A stretch of 64,000 nt of DNA from a bacterium (GTDB lineage: Bacteria; UBA10199; 2-02-FULL-44-16; JAAZCA01). The notes below the pieces were generated by a model, which made no database searches, was not told where the DNA came from, and saw nothing but the letters and a program-made list of their open reading frames with translations. The stretch is from NCBI GenBank assembly GCA_021810905.1, contig JAJZQH010000001.1, positions 186,001 to 250,000 on the forward strand, read 5' to 3'. Shown here one piece after another: positions 35,903 to 45,699 of the stretch. The translations under genes were made by a program, and so were the position numbers. Numbering within the stretch: the stretch's first letter is position 1; every line of letters begins with the position of its first letter.

Positions 35903-36259
35903 TCAGAATTTCAATCCTTTCTGCCTCGCGGCATCAGCGAGCTCCTTCACCCTGCCGTGATAGAGGCAACCGTTGCGGTCGAACACGACTTTGTCGATGC
36001 CCTTGGCAAGGGCGCGCTCTGCTATCAGCGAACCGATGGCCTTTGCGCTCTCCTTGTTGCCCGTCCGCCCCTTGTCTTTGAATTCCTTCTCGCAGGTGGA
36101 CGCCGCGACGATGGTATTGCCTGAGACATCGTCGATTATCTGAACGCTGATGTGCTTCAGGCTTCGGAATACGCTCATCCGCGGCTGTGCAGCGGAGCCG
36201 GAAACCTTTTTTCTGATGCGGCGCTTGCGGCGCTCGCGACCCGATATATACAGTCCCAT
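35903..36259 (-). CDS. rplR: 50S ribosomal protein L18
   Basis: 118 residues. Binds 5S rRNA with L5. The basic N-terminus ([20 protein letters not shown]) precedes the [15 protein letters not shown] fold and the ending [18 protein letters not shown] 36259 follows AGGAGG. Confidence 0.97.
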   Translation of the reverse strand: MGLYISGRERRKRRIRKKVSGSAAQPRMSVFRSLKHISVQIIDDVSGNTIVAASTCEKEFKDKGRTGNKESAKAIGSLIAERALAKGIDKVVFDRNGCLYHGRVKELADAARQKGLKF

Positions 36260-36262
36260 TGA

Positions 36263-36826
36263 TTAACCTCCTGTTGCGCCTGCGGCTGCCTTGCCGACCT
36301 TGCGCCGCACGACCTCATCTGAATAGCGAATGCCCTTGCCCTTGTACGGCTCCGGCGGACGAAGGCGGCGAATGCGGGCTGCAGTCTCGCCTACGAGCTG
36401 CCTGTCCGCACCGTTGATCGTGACTCGCGTCTGTTTGTCCACCGTAATCGCTATCCCTTCAGGGATGGCGAAATCGACCGGGTGAGAAAAACCGAGGCTC
36501 AAATTCAGGGATTTGCCCTTGACCTCGGCGCGGTAACCGACGCCCACGATATCGAGGATCCGGACGAAATTCTCAGTGACTCCGGTCGCCATATTCTGGA
36601 TCAGCGCGCGTACCAGACCCTGCTGAGTACGTGCAAAGCGGCTGTCATCGCGCCTGCTGACTGCGATATGACCGTCTTTGATCGCCACCTCAACCAAAGG
36701 ATAGCGCGCATCGCCAACATCGATGGACAGTGCGCCTTTCGGGCCCTTGATCGACAGTTTACCGTTTTGTAATGCGGCGGTGACTCCCTTCAGGACATTC
36801 ACCGGCCTCTTTCCTATTCGTGACAT
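36263..36826 (-). CDS. rplF: 50S ribosomal protein L6
   Basis: 187 residues, two similar domains near the L7/L12 stalk base. SRIGKRPVNV start and the YKGKGIRYSDEVVRRKVGKA block are diagnostic. A short Ala/Gly tail (AAAGATGG) is added. ATG 36826 follows AAGGAG. Confidence 0.97.
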   Translation of the reverse strand: MSRIGKRPVNVLKGVTAALQNGKLSIKGPKGALSIDVGDARYPLVEVAIKDGHIAVSRRDDSRFARTQQGLVRALIQNMATGVTENFVRILDIVGVGYRAEVKGKSLNLSLGFSHPVDFAIPEGIAITVDKQTRVTINGADRQLVGETAARIRRLRPPEPYKGKGIRYSDEVVRRKVGKAAAGATGG

Positions 36827-36846
36827 TTCGTCTCTCCTTCCACACC

Positions 36847-37245
36847 CTACCAGATCGTGCAGATCACTTCGCCGCCGATTCCAAGCCTCTTGGCGTCTTC
36901 GCTTTTCATTATGCCCTTCGATGTCGTGAGAATGGCCACACCCATGCCCTGGCGGCTGGGCCTGATATCGGCCGCGCTCACGTAGCAGCGCCTGCCGAGC
37001 TTGCTCGTCCTCGCGAGATTCGTAAAAACAGGCTTACCCTCCGAGGTGTACTTCATGGTGACGACGATGGAACGGCGGATGCCTTCGCCGATCACGTCCA
37101 CGCCCCGGAGAAAACCCTCGGCCGATATTGCGCGAGCGAGCGCTTCCTTGACCTTGGAGTGAGGAATCGCAACGGTGTCATGCCGTGCATTCGCGGCATT
37201 GCGGATTCGCGTCAACAGATCTGCGATCGGATCATTTGCAGCCAT
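36847..37245 (-). CDS. rpsH: 30S ribosomal protein S8
   Basis: 132 residues. Central-domain 16S rRNA binder and, in E. coli, the translational repressor of the spc operon. Begins ANDPIADLLTRIRNA; ends with RLGIGGEVICTIW. ATG 37245 has GAGAGG upstream. Confidence 0.97.
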   Translation of the reverse strand: MAANDPIADLLTRIRNAANARHDTVAIPHSKVKEALARAISAEGFLRGVDVIGEGIRRSIVVTMKYTSEGKPVFTNLARTSKLGRRCYVSAADIRPSRQGMGVAILTTSKGIMKSEDAKRLGIGGEVICTIW

Positions 37246-37290
37246 AATCAGGACCTCTCATATTTAGGGCGCCGCATGGCGGAACCCGGT

Positions 37291-37476
37291 TCACCAGCTG
37301 GACTTCACGACACCCGGAAGATCTCCCTTGAGCGCCATGTTTCGGAAACAGATTCGGCACATGTCGAACCGCCGCATGTAAGCCCTCGGACGTCCGCATA
37401 TCGGGCAGCGGTTGTAACGCCGCACGCCGAATTTCGGCTTTCTCTTTGATTTGATCACCAGCGATGTCTTTGCCAT
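37291..37476 (-). CDS. rpsN: 30S ribosomal protein S14, type Z
   Basis: 61 residues. Zinc-ribbon form with [20 protein letters not shown], i.e. C-x2-C-x12-C-x2-C. Head protein near the decoding site. The GGAG of its ribosome binding site lies at the edge of the heptad element immediately upstream, so the repeat abuts the translation start. Confidence 0.97.
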   Translation of the reverse strand: MAKTSLVIKSKRKPKFGVRRYNRCPICGRPRAYMRRFDMCRICFRNMALKGDLPGVVKSSW

Positions 37477-37483
37477 TTTAACT

Positions 37484-37592
37484 CCGTCGTTCGTCGTTCG
37501 TCGTTCGTGAATCGTCGTTCGTGGATCGTAAAATCGTCCAAGTTCTTGAGGCCTTTACGATCTGCGATTCACGATCAACGATCCACGGATCA
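37484..37592. repeat. Composite heptad hairpin between rpsN and rplE
   Basis: Starts CGTCGTT, CGTCGTT, CGTCGTT, CGTGAAT, CGTCGTT, CGTGGAT, CGTAAAA on one side; the other side has GATTCACGATCAACGATCCACGG. The loop (TCCAAGTTCTTGAGGCCTTT) is the reverse complement of the rpsK-rpsM element loop with few changes. It mixes the CGTCGTT and CGTGGTT vocabularies. Confidence 0.9.
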
Positions 37593-38240
37593 CTATGCCC
37601 TGAAGGGCATGCCGAGCGCTTTCAGAAGCGCCATACCCTCGTCGTTCGTCTGCGCCGTAGTTACAAAAGTCATGTTCATTCCGGTCATCCGCTGCACCTT
37701 GTCGAAATTGATCTCCGGGAAGATCGTCTGCTCGGTGAGCCCCAGAGTGTAGTTGCCGCGTCCATCGAAGGAATTGTTCGGCACGCCTTTAAAGTCGCGC
37801 ACGCGGGGAAGCGCCACGCTGCAAAGTCTCGTCATGAACTCGTACATCGTCTTGCCACGCAGCGTGACTACCGCTCCGATCGACTGACCCTTACGGAGCT
37901 TGAAGTTCGAGATCGATTTCTTCGCCTTGGTGATCATCGGCCGCTGGCCGGTAATGGCCGCGATCTCGTTGCAGGCGTTCTCGAGCACCTTCACGTCCTG
38001 CAGCGCCTCCTTGATGGAGGTATTGATGACGATCTTCTCAAGGCGCGGAACACGCATACGGTTCTTGTAGCCGAACTGGCTCATAAGCGCGGGCACGATC
38101 TCCGTCTTATACTTGCGATCGAGTTCGGCAGGAAGCACGGGCTTGCGCTCCTTGCGCGGCTTCGCTGCTTCGCCTTCCGACTTTGCAGCAGCTGCCGGCT
38201 TTTTTTCCTTCTTCGCTGTTTTTGCCTTTTCTTCTGCCAC
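37593..38240 (-). CDS. rplE: 50S ribosomal protein L5 with Lys/Ala-rich N-terminal extension
   Basis: 215 residues. Binds 5S rRNA and contacts P-site tRNA. The core starts at about residue 38 ([20 protein letters not shown]) and runs to [13 protein letters not shown]. The first about 35 residues ([20 protein letters not shown]) are a low-complexity extension not usual in L5. The start is GTG at 38240 with AAGGAGG five bases upstream; the longer frame reads into the repeat. Confidence 0.95.
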   Translation of the reverse strand: MAEEKAKTAKKEKKPAAAAKSEGEAAKPRKERKPVLPAELDRKYKTEIVPALMSQFGYKNRMRVPRLEKIVINTSIKEALQDVKVLENACNEIAAITGQRPMITKAKKSISNFKLRKGQSIGAVVTLRGKTMYEFMTRLCSVALPRVRDFKGVPNNSFDGRGNYTLGLTEQTIFPEINFDKVQRMTGMNMTFVTTAQTNDEGMALLKALGMPFRA

Positions 38241-38256
38241 AACACCCTCCTTACAT

Positions 38257-38349
38257 CTCGTCGTTCGTATTTCGTCGTTCGTCGTTCGTGAATCGTGGAT
38301 CGTACCTCCCACGTTTTTACGAACCACGAATCACGAGTCACGAATCACG
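38257..38349. repeat. Composite heptad hairpin between rplE and rplX
   Basis: CGTCGTT, CGTATTT, CGTCGTT, CGTCGTT, CGTGAAT, CGTGGAT, CGTACCT on the left; GAACCACGAATCACGAGTC then ACGAATCACGG on the right. It combines the CGTCGTT words of 30556 with the CGTGNNT words of 31090. Confidence 0.88.
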
Positions 38350-38665
38350 GTTTTGCAGTTACCAGCACCTCGCCGGAGCGCTTTGAGTATCTGACTTTCT
38401 TACCCTCAAGATCCTTCATGCCGATGCGCGTGGCGCGGCCGGCTTTTTCATCGTAGTACATGACGTTAGATACGTGGAGCGGCGCTTCCTTTTCGATGAT
38501 GCCGCCCTGCCTGTGGGTCTGCGTCGGCTTCTGATGGCGTTTCACCATATTGAGCCTCTCGACCCAGACCTGCTGCTTCTCGGCGTTCACGCGCAGCACT
38601 CTGCCGGTCTTTCCATTCTCCTTGCCGGAGATAATTTTCACAGTGTCACCTTTTCGAATTCTCAC
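38345..38665 (-). CDS. rplX: 50S ribosomal protein L24
   Basis: 106 residues. KOW-domain assembly initiator that binds the 5' end of 23S rRNA near the exit tunnel. RIRKGDTVKIISGKENGKTG is the KOW motif. The start is GTG at 38665 with GGGAGG upstream. Its 3' end just overlaps the repeat. Confidence 0.96.
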   Translation of the reverse strand: MRIRKGDTVKIISGKENGKTGRVLRVNAEKQQVWVERLNMVKRHQKPTQTHRQGGIIEKEAPLHVSNVMYYDEKAGRATRIGMKDLEGKKVRYSKRSGEVLVTAKP

Positions 38666-38682
38666 GACAACCTCCCGAAATT

Positions 38683-38743
38683 CCGTCGTTCGTATTTCGT
38701 CGTTCGTCGTTCGTGCACGCTTTTCGAACGACTAACGACGGTC
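38683..38743. repeat. Heptad hairpin, CGTCGTT type, between rplX and rplN
   Basis: CGTCGTT, CGTATTT, CGTCGTT, CGTCGTT, CGTGCAC, a short turn, then CGAACGACTAACGACGG. Close copy of the element between rpsD and rpsK. Confidence 0.9.
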
Positions 38744-39112
38744 TTAAAGTACCTCCGGCGCCAACGATATGATCTTCACGAATTTGCGGGCCCTCAATTC
38801 TCTGGCGACGGGTCCGAAGATGCGCGTGCCCAGAGGCTCTCCCGCATCATTGATAAGGACCGCGGAATTCTCGTCGAATTTAATAGTGGATCCATCCTGC
38901 CGCTTGATCTCTTTTCGCGTACGGACGACCACCGCCTTCTTCACGTCGCCTTTCTTCACCTTGGCCTTGGGGATCGCTTCCTTCACCGATACGACGATGA
39001 TATCCCCGATGGTGGCGTAGCGACGCCTGGAACCGCCCAACACCTTGATGCAGCGAAGCCGCTTCGCACCGGAGTTGTCGGCCACCTCAAGCTCTGTCAT
39101 CTGCTGGATCAT
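38744..39112 (-). CDS. rplN: 50S ribosomal protein L14
   Basis: 122 residues, the standard length. Sits at the subunit interface (bridge B5/B8) and is the site of RsfS binding. Begins [23 protein letters not shown] 39112 (MIQQ) follows GGAGAGGG; the longer frame is not needed. Confidence 0.97.
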   Translation of the reverse strand: MIQQMTELEVADNSGAKRLRCIKVLGGSRRRYATIGDIIVVSVKEAIPKAKVKKGDVKKAVVVRTRKEIKRQDGSTIKFDENSAVLINDAGEPLGTRIFGPVARELRARKFVKIISLAPEVL

Positions 39113-39157
39113 AACCCTCTCCTGCTCTCGCGGGCGCCATGCAGGCGCCGGTATCAA

Positions 39158-39424
39158 TCACTCAACTCCGGAAGACCGTGTGACGATCGTTTCAACCCTC
39201 CACCTCTTGCACTTGGAGAGCGGACGGCACTCCCTGATAACGACCGTATCGCCCTTGTTGCACTCATTGCTCTCGTCATGAGCCATGAATTTCTTGCGGC
39301 GACGGATATATTTTTTGAAAACCGGATCCATAACCGTTCGCTCAACCTCAACGGTGATGCTCTTATTCATGGCGTTGCTCACAACCACGCCGGTCTTTCT
39401 CTTGAAAGTGCGCTTGTTATCCAT
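39158..39424 (-). CDS. rpsQ: 30S ribosomal protein S17
   Basis: 88 residues, OB fold that binds the 5' domain of 16S r[23 protein letters not shown] and [17 protein letters not shown] are typical. ATG 39424 follows GGGAGG at 9 bases; it starts 2 bp after the rpmC stop. Confidence 0.97.
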   Translation of the reverse strand: MDNKRTFKRKTGVVVSNAMNKSITVEVERTVMDPVFKKYIRRRKKFMAHDESNECNKGDTVVIRECRPLSKCKRWRVETIVTRSSGVE

Positions 39425-39426
39425 GA

Positions 39427-39633
39427 TTATGCGCCTCCCTTGGCCGAGAGCTCCCGCTCGCGCAGGATCGTCTTCGCTCGCGCCAGGTCCCGTCTTGTCT
39501 TTCTGATGTTGGTGGTCTGTTTGAGCTGGGCCGCACCCTTGCGGAAGCGAAGGCGGAATATCTCCTCCTCAAGCTCGACGACCATCTTCGTAAGCTCCTG
39601 ATTCGTCTTATCTCTCACTTCACTTGGCTTCAC
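39427..39633 (-). CDS. rpmC: 50S ribosomal protein L29
   Basis: 68 residues, a helical hairpin near the exit tunnel and a docking site for trigger factor/SRP with L23. [20 protein letters not shown] and [20 protein letters not shown] are characteristic. The start is GTG at 39633 with GGGAGG upstream; it overlaps rplP by 14 bp. Confidence 0.96.
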   Translation of the reverse strand: MKPSEVRDKTNQELTKMVVELEEEIFRLRFRKGAAQLKQTTNIRKTRRDLARAKTILRERELSAKGGA

Positions 39634-40045
39634 GATACACCTCCCGCTCCACTATCTTTGTCCTGAGCGGCAACTTGTGCGATGCGAGCGTAAGCGACTC
39701 GATCGCGATGTCGCGCGGGACACCTTTCATCTCGTACAGCATGCGGCCGCGTTTGACCGGAACCACCCATTCCTCGGGCGAACCTTTTCCTTTTCCCATG
39801 CGGGTCTCGGCCGGCTTCTTCGTAATTGGCTTGTCCGGGAAGATGCGAACCCAGAGCTTGCCTCCGCGCTTGGCCGCACGGCTCATGGCCATACGAGCCG
39901 CTTCGATCTGCCTCGCGGTGATGCGGCCGTGCGCAAGCGCCTGCAGGCCGAAGTCACCGAACGACAGGTTGCACCCGCGCCACGCGACACCGCGTATGCG
40001 GCCTTTCTGCTGTTTTCGAAATTTTGTCTTCAGTGGCTGTAACAT
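39620..40045 (-). CDS. rplP: 50S ribosomal protein L16
   Basis: 141 residues. Organises A-site tRNA accommodation at the peptidyl transferase centre. [17 protein letters not shown] and the conserved loop [18 protein letters not shown] are present; the Arg modified by RoxA/YcfD in some bacteria lies in this loop. ATG 40045. Confidence 0.97.
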   Translation of the reverse strand: MLQPLKTKFRKQQKGRIRGVAWRGCNLSFGDFGLQALAHGRITARQIEAARMAMSRAAKRGGKLWVRIFPDKPITKKPAETRMGKGKGSPEEWVVPVKRGRMLYEMKGVPRDIAIESLTLASHKLPLRTKIVEREVYREAK

Positions 40046-40065
40046 GCTCTCTCCGCTCCAATGAA

Positions 40066-40713
40066 TCAGATTGCAGGGCCGCGCTCAGGCAGAATCTCTC
40101 CCTTGTAGACCCATGTCTTGATTCCGATGATTCCGTAAGTGGTCCTGGCCTCCGCGAATCCGTAGTCGATATCCGCGCGCAGTGTGTGCAGCGGCACGCG
40201 GCCTTCGCGGTACCATTCGCTGCGTGCGATCTCCGCTCCGCCCAGCCTGCCAGCGCACTGGATCTTGATGCCCTCGGCTCCAAGCTTGAGCGCCGACTGC
40301 ACGGCCTTTTTCATGGCGCGGCGGAAGGCTATGCGGCGCACCAGCTGCTGAGCGACGTTCTCAGCCACGAGCTGCGCGTCGATCTCGGCCTTGCGCACTT
40401 CGCGGATATTAATCGTGACCTCGTCTTTCACCTTCTTCTGCACGTCGAGCCTGAGCGAATCGATGCCCGCGCCCTTCTTGCCGATGACCAGCCCCGGACG
40501 CGAGGTGAAGATGTTGACAATCACCTTGCCTGCCGCCCGCTCGATATCGATGTGGGAGACGCCGGTGTGTTCGAGGCGTTTCTTAATCTCCTCGCGAATG
40601 AACCGGTCTTCGTGCACCTGTTTCTGGTAATTGCCCTTCGGCGCGTACCAGTGAGAAGCCCAGCTCTTGCTGATTCCAAGCCTGAAACCGATAGGATGTG
40701 TCTTCTGTCCCAT
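40066..40713 (-). CDS. rpsC: 30S ribosomal protein S3
   Basis: 215 residues. KH-domain protein of the mRNA entry tunnel. [20 protein letters not shown] start, [15 protein letters not shown] GxxG motif and [14 protein letters not shown] near the end. ATG 40713; its ribosome site GGAG lies at the edge of a CGTCGTT-type repeat. Confidence 0.97.
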   Translation of the reverse strand: MGQKTHPIGFRLGISKSWASHWYAPKGNYQKQVHEDRFIREEIKKRLEHTGVSHIDIERAAGKVIVNIFTSRPGLVIGKKGAGIDSLRLDVQKKVKDEVTINIREVRKAEIDAQLVAENVAQQLVRRIAFRRAMKKAVQSALKLGAEGIKIQCAGRLGGAEIARSEWYREGRVPLHTLRADIDYGFAEARTTYGIIGIKTWVYKGEILPERGPAI

Positions 40714-40720
40714 GAAAGCT

Positions 40721-40754
40721 CCGTCGTTCGACGTTCGTCGTTAGTCGTTCGTAA
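40721..40754. repeat. Short CGTCGTT-type array, single arm, between rpsC and rplV
   Basis: CGTCGTT, CGACGTT, CGTCGTT, AGTCGTT, CGT in 7-base steps. No opposite arm; it occupies most of the 44-bp gap. It may be the remnant of a full hairpin element. Confidence 0.75.
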
Positions 40755-40757
40755 AGA

Positions 40758-41093
40758 CTACTGTCTCTCATCCAGCGTCATGCTGATCTTGCTCGAGCGC
40801 TTGAGCACTGGAGTCGCGCTACCGCGTGCACGCGGCATCCAACGCTTCATCGTCGGGCCCTGATCGACGAGCAATTCCTTAACATAAAGGCTGTCTACAT
40901 CCATCCCGCCCTTGCGATCCGCATTTGCGACCGCGGATTTGATTAGCTTGAGAAGCGGCAGTGCGGCGCGCCTGCGGCAAAAGGTGAGATAATCGATCGC
41001 TTCCTGCACTCCCTTGCCGCGAATTTCGTTCGCCACCGCCCTGATCTTGCGGGGTGTTATGCGCAGCATCCTGATTCTGGCTTTTGCGGACAT
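40758..41093 (-). CDS. rplV: 50S ribosomal protein L22
   Basis: 111 residues. Its beta-hairpin lines the exit tunnel. SAKARIRMLRITPRKIRAVA and the hairpin tip MKRWMPRARGSATPVLKRSS are present. ATG 41093 (spacing six from AGGAGG) is preferred to the GTG at 41096; either way the start overlaps the rpsS stop. Confidence 0.96.
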   Translation of the reverse strand: MSAKARIRMLRITPRKIRAVANEIRGKGVQEAIDYLTFCRRRAALPLLKLIKSAVANADRKGGMDVDSLYVKELLVDQGPTMKRWMPRARGSATPVLKRSSKISMTLDERQ

Positions 41094-41425
41094 CACTTAC
41101 CTCCTGCTGCTGGTGCAGCTGGTGCAGCCGCCGGCGCAGCACCGCCCGCTGACACGGTGGTCTTCCGATCACCCGAGTGACCGCGGAAGGTGCGGGTGGC
41201 CGCGAACTCGCCCAGTTTATGCCCCACCATGTTTTCGGTGACGAACACCGGGATGAACTTGCGCCCGTTGTGCACCGCGATGGTGAGACCTACCATGTCA
41301 GGAATAACGGTGGAACGGCGCGACCACGTCCTGATGAGCTGCCTGTTCCTCGTCTCCTGAGCGGCGGTCACTTTCCTTTGAAGGTGATCGTCAACAAAGG
41401 GGCCTTTTTTTAATGAACGTGCCAT
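41093..41425 (-). CDS. rpsS: 30S ribosomal protein S19 with Ala/Pro-rich tail
   Basis: 110 residues instead of about 92. Head protein in bridge B1a. The core [18 protein letters not shown] to [13 protein letters not shown] is standard; the added C-terminus [17 protein letters not shown] is low-complexity. ATG 41425 follows GGGAGG. Confidence 0.96.
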   Translation of the reverse strand: MARSLKKGPFVDDHLQRKVTAAQETRNRQLIRTWSRRSTVIPDMVGLTIAVHNGRKFIPVFVTENMVGHKLGEFAATRTFRGHSGDRKTTVSAGGAAPAAAPAAPAAGGK

Positions 41426-41441
41426 TTGGATCTACCTCCCT

Positions 41442-41467
41442 TCCCCTCCTCACATTTAAAGAGGGGA
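41442..41467. repeat. GC-rich hairpin between rpsS and rplB
   Basis: TCCCCTC and GAGGGGA pair across 12 bases. Flanking bases (CCTCCCTTCCCC) resemble the hairpin between rpoA and rplQ, so the two are probably copies of one small repeat. Confidence 0.6.
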
Positions 41468-41477
41468 TGGTTCAAAA

Positions 41478-42302
41478 TCATTTTCGCCTGTCGCTCACGA
41501 TGAAGCGCTGCGTGCGCTCGTTGTTGCGCGTCTTCATGCCCTTGGTGCACCAGCCCCATGGGGAAACCGGGTTGCGTCCGCCCTTCGTACGGCCTTCGCC
41601 TCCGCCGTGCGGATGGTCGACCGGGTTCATCGCAGTGCCTCGGACGTGCGGCCTCCAGCCCATGTGCCGGACGCGCCCAGCCTTGCCGATCTCGACGTTC
41701 TCGTGCTCAACGTTACCAACCTGCCCGATAGTGGCCCAGCAGTTCACATGAACCATGCGGACCTCGCCGGAAGGTAGCTTAACCTGCGCGTGGTTGCCGT
41801 CACGCGCCATCAGCTGCGCGACGCTGCCCGCGCTGCGCACTATCTTGCCGCCGGCGCCTGGTTTAAGTTCGATGTTGTGAATAGAGGTTCCCAGCGGAAT
41901 ATTCGCAAGGGGCATTGCATTGCCGGGGAATATCTCGGCCTCTGGCGATGCGAGCAACGAATCGCCGACCTTGAGACCTACAGGCGCCAGGATGTAGCGC
42001 TTCTCGCCATCAGCATAGGTCAGGAGCGCAATGCGCGCCGAACGATTCGGATCGTATTCCAGAGCCGTGACGCGGGCCGGAATCGACCGTTTGTCGCGCT
42101 TAAAGTCGATGATCCTGTACTTGGACTTGGAGCCGCCGCCCCGATGGCGCGACGTGATGTGTCCGTTGCTGTTGCGGCCTCCGGTTTTCTGGAGCCGTTC
42201 GGTGAGCGAGCGCTCGGGCGCCTTTCGTGTGAGTTCGGCAAAATCGTATCCGTTCATCCCACGGCGTCCCGGCGTTATTGGTGCATAACTCTTGATGGCC
42301 AT
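41478..42302 (-). CDS. rplB: 50S ribosomal protein L2
   Basis: 274 residues. Needed for subunit association and close to the peptidyl transferase centre. [20 protein letters not shown] start and the conserved [19 protein letters not shown]-like block (here [19 protein letters not shown]). ATG 42302 follows GAGGG; an ATG two codons earlier is possible. Confidence 0.97.
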   Translation of the reverse strand: MAIKSYAPITPGRRGMNGYDFAELTRKAPERSLTERLQKTGGRNSNGHITSRHRGGGSKSKYRIIDFKRDKRSIPARVTALEYDPNRSARIALLTYADGEKRYILAPVGLKVGDSLLASPEAEIFPGNAMPLANIPLGTSIHNIELKPGAGGKIVRSAGSVAQLMARDGNHAQVKLPSGEVRMVHVNCWATIGQVGNVEHENVEIGKAGRVRHMGWRPHVRGTAMNPVDHPHGGGEGRTKGGRNPVSPWGWCTKGMKTRNNERTQRFIVSDRRK

Positions 42303-42315
42303 GATCAACCCTCTA

Positions 42316-42399
42316 TTTCGTCGTTCGTTGTTCGGGGATCGTGAATCGTAAAAGCCTCAGGCCGTTACGATCCACGAATCACGATCCACGAATCACGGT
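42316..42399. repeat. Heptad hairpin, CGTNNTT/CGAATCA type, between rplB and rplW
   Basis: CGTCGTT, CGTTGTT, CGGGGAT, CGTGAAT, CGTAAAA on the left, loop GCCTCAGGCC, then TTACGATCCACGAATCACG and CGATCCA, CGAATCA on the right. The loop shares GCCTCAG with the rpsM-rpmJ element. Confidence 0.9.
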
Positions 42400-42401
42400 T
42401 C

Positions 42402-42689
42402 TTACGCCCCTTCAAGGAAATCGATGCGATCGCCTTCTTTAAGAGTAACGATCGCTTTCTTCCATGCAGAGGTGCGGCCTACATTGCGCCCCACACGTTT
42501 GAATTTCGAAGGCATATTGACGGTGCGAACCTTCTCGACCTTCACCTTGAAAATCGATGAAACCGCGTCGCAGACGTCCCGTTTGGTGGCAGCGCAATCC
42601 ACTTCAAAAAGATATTGATTGGCTGTCTGCTGCGCCGCTGCGCCCTTTTCAGTAACAAGGGGTCTCTTTATTACGCTGAATGTCTTCAC
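42402..42689 (-). CDS. rplW: 50S ribosomal protein L23
   Basis: 95 residues. Exit-tunnel rim protein, docking site for trigger factor and SRP. SVIKRPLVTEKG start and VNMPSKFKRVGRNVGRTSAW. The start is GTG at 42689, overlapping the rplD stop as GTGA. Confidence 0.96.
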   Translation of the reverse strand: MKTFSVIKRPLVTEKGAAAQQTANQYLFEVDCAATKRDVCDAVSSIFKVKVEKVRTVNMPSKFKRVGRNVGRTSAWKKAIVTLKEGDRIDFLEGA

Positions 42690-43306
42690 GGCTTGAGCAC
42701 CTCCTGCACCTTGTCCATCGCGGCGCGCGTCATGATAAGGTGCTCGTAACGCATGACGTCGTAAACATTTAGCCCTTCCCAGCGAAGCACCTTGATTCCC
42801 GGTATGTTGCGCATCGATTTTTCGAGTACTTCGTTAGATCCTTCGGTCACAATCATACCCTTCGCAACTCCGAGATCCTTCAGCGCAAGCACGGCATCCT
42901 TTGTGCGGATCTTCTTCAGCGGGAGTTCGTCGACGATCAGCAGCTTACCTTCGTTCCTCTTGATGACGAGCGCTGAACGAAGACCCGCGCGGCGCGCCTT
43001 GGCAGGAATACGGTAGCTGTAATCACGCGGATGAGGACCAAAGGCCTTACCGCCGCCAACGAAGATATTCGCCTTCGCACTGCCGTGCCTTGCCCTTCCG
43101 GTGCCCTTCTGCCGATACATCTTGGCGGTCGTGCCGGAGACGAGCTTGCGATTTTTGGTCGCTGCATCGCCCTGACGCCGGTTAGCAAGTTGCATGCGCA
43201 CGACTTCGTATATGAGCGCACGGTTAGGTTTGGCTCCGAAGATGCTATCCTCGAGTTCTACATCGCCAACCTTTGCCTTCTTGATGTTGTGGACCGTTTC
43301 TTTCAC
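42686..43306 (-). CDS. rplD: 50S ribosomal protein L4
   Basis: 206 residues. Its extended loop (RQKGTGRARHGSAKANIF) lines the exit tunnel; in E. coli L4 also represses the S10 operon. The start is GTG at 43306, with the preceding GGAG being part of the rplC stop region. Confidence 0.96.
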   Translation of the reverse strand: MKETVHNIKKAKVGDVELEDSIFGAKPNRALIYEVVRMQLANRRQGDAATKNRKLVSGTTAKMYRQKGTGRARHGSAKANIFVGGGKAFGPHPRDYSYRIPAKARRAGLRSALVIKRNEGKLLIVDELPLKKIRTKDAVLALKDLGVAKGMIVTEGSNEVLEKSMRNIPGIKVLRWEGLNVYDVMRYEHLIMTRAAMDKVQEVLKP

Positions 43307-43309
43307 GGT

Positions 43310-44056
43310 TTACTCCTTTGTGTTCTCCGCTGTTGTTTCTGCTGCTGCCGGAGCGGTGGCATCCGTCTTTGGTTCAGCCGCGGGCGCCTGCTGCTTTGCA
43401 CCTGAGCGTCTGAGTTCCGGACGCGTTTCAAACGATTCGTCCGTAGCTTTAATGACAAGCATCCCACCGCGGCAGCCGGGCAACGCACCCTTGATCAGGA
43501 TGACATTATCCTCGGGGCGCACTGCGACGATTTTCAATCCCTTGATAGTCCTGTTGACCGACCCCATGTGTCCCGGCAGTTTCATGTTCTTTGGAACGCG
43601 TCCAGGCCAGGTCCTCATACCAATGGAACCCGGGCGTCTGTGGAAATCTGAACCGTGCGCCGCAGGTCCGCCGTGTTTGCCATGGCGCTTGATGACGCCC
43701 TGGAAGCCGCGGCCTTTTGTAATGCCGCTGACATCGACGATATCGCCGGCCTTGAAACCTGCGGCAACAAGTTCGTCTCCAACGGCAAATTCGGAGGCGC
43801 GAACCGTGCGGAACTCACGAAGGCTCGTGGCCAGAGGCAGCCCTTTCTTTTCGAAGTGGGCTCTCAAGGCCTTGGGCATTCGTTTCGCCTTTGCCCTGCC
43901 AAACCCCACCTGAAGGGCGTCGTAACCGTCGGTCTCCGCAGCCTTCTTCTGCACGACCGTGCAGGGGCCTACTTCGACGGCAGTCACTGCGGTGAGTTCC
44001 CCGTCCTCGGCGAAGACCTGCGTCATTCCGATTTTTTTTCCAAGAAGACCCATCAT
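43310..44056 (-). CDS. rplC: 50S ribosomal protein L3 with Ala/Glu-rich tail
   Basis: 248 residues versus about 210. Early assembly protein whose loop approaches the peptidyl transferase centre. GLLGKKIGMTQVFAEDGELT start; KGRGFQGVIKRHGKHGGPAA contains the Gln that PrmB methylates in E. coli. The last about 35 residues (QAPAAEPKTDATAPAAAETT onward) are a low-complexity acidic extension. ATG 44056 or 44053 after GAGAGG. Confidence 0.96.
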   Translation of the reverse strand: MMGLLGKKIGMTQVFAEDGELTAVTAVEVGPCTVVQKKAAETDGYDALQVGFGRAKAKRMPKALRAHFEKKGLPLATSLREFRTVRASEFAVGDELVAAGFKAGDIVDVSGITKGRGFQGVIKRHGKHGGPAAHGSDFHRRPGSIGMRTWPGRVPKNMKLPGHMGSVNRTIKGLKIVAVRPEDNVILIKGALPGCRGGMLVIKATDESFETRPELRRSGAKQQAPAAEPKTDATAPAAAETTAENTKE

Positions 44057-44066
44057 AATTGACCTC

Positions 44067-44390
44067 TCATATCATCTTGATCTCAACATCCACTCCGGCA
44101 GAGAGCTCCAGTTTCATGAGCGCATCGATCGTCTGCTGCGTCGGTTCCAGAATATCGACCAATCTTTTATGCGTACGGATCTCGAACTGCTCCTGCGAAC
44201 GCTTGTCCACATGAGGGCTGCGCAGCACGCAGTACTTCTCTATTTTTGTGGGCAGCGGAATAGGACCCGCCAGATGAGCGCCGGTGCGCTGGACAGTACC
44301 CACGATCTCCGAAGTGGACTGATCAAGAAGCTTGTGATCATAGGCCTTGAGTCTGATCCTTATCTTCTGTCCCTTTTCAGTAGTGCTCAT
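44067..44390 (-). CDS. rpsJ: 30S ribosomal protein S10
   Basis: 107 residues. Head protein that also acts as NusE in transcription antitermination with Nus[21 protein letters not shown] and [20 protein letters not shown] are diagnostic. ATG 44390 follows GAGAGGA. First gene of the S10 operon, 35 bp after tuf copy 1. Confidence 0.97.
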   Translation of the reverse strand: MSTTEKGQKIRIRLKAYDHKLLDQSTSEIVGTVQRTGAHLAGPIPLPTKIEKYCVLRSPHVDKRSQEQFEIRTHKRLVDILEPTQQTIDALMKLELSAGVDVEIKMI

Positions 44391-44421
44391 GTGATCCTCT
44401 CAGCGCTTCGCGTAGAAGCTT

Positions 44422-45688
<1,267 letters not shown>

Positions 45689-45699
45689 TATAACCGTCT

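Noticed and set aside
30556-38743. CRISPR array
   Set aside because: The repeats are 7-8 nt, contiguous without spacers, self-complementary and dispersed between operon genes; no cas genes are present.
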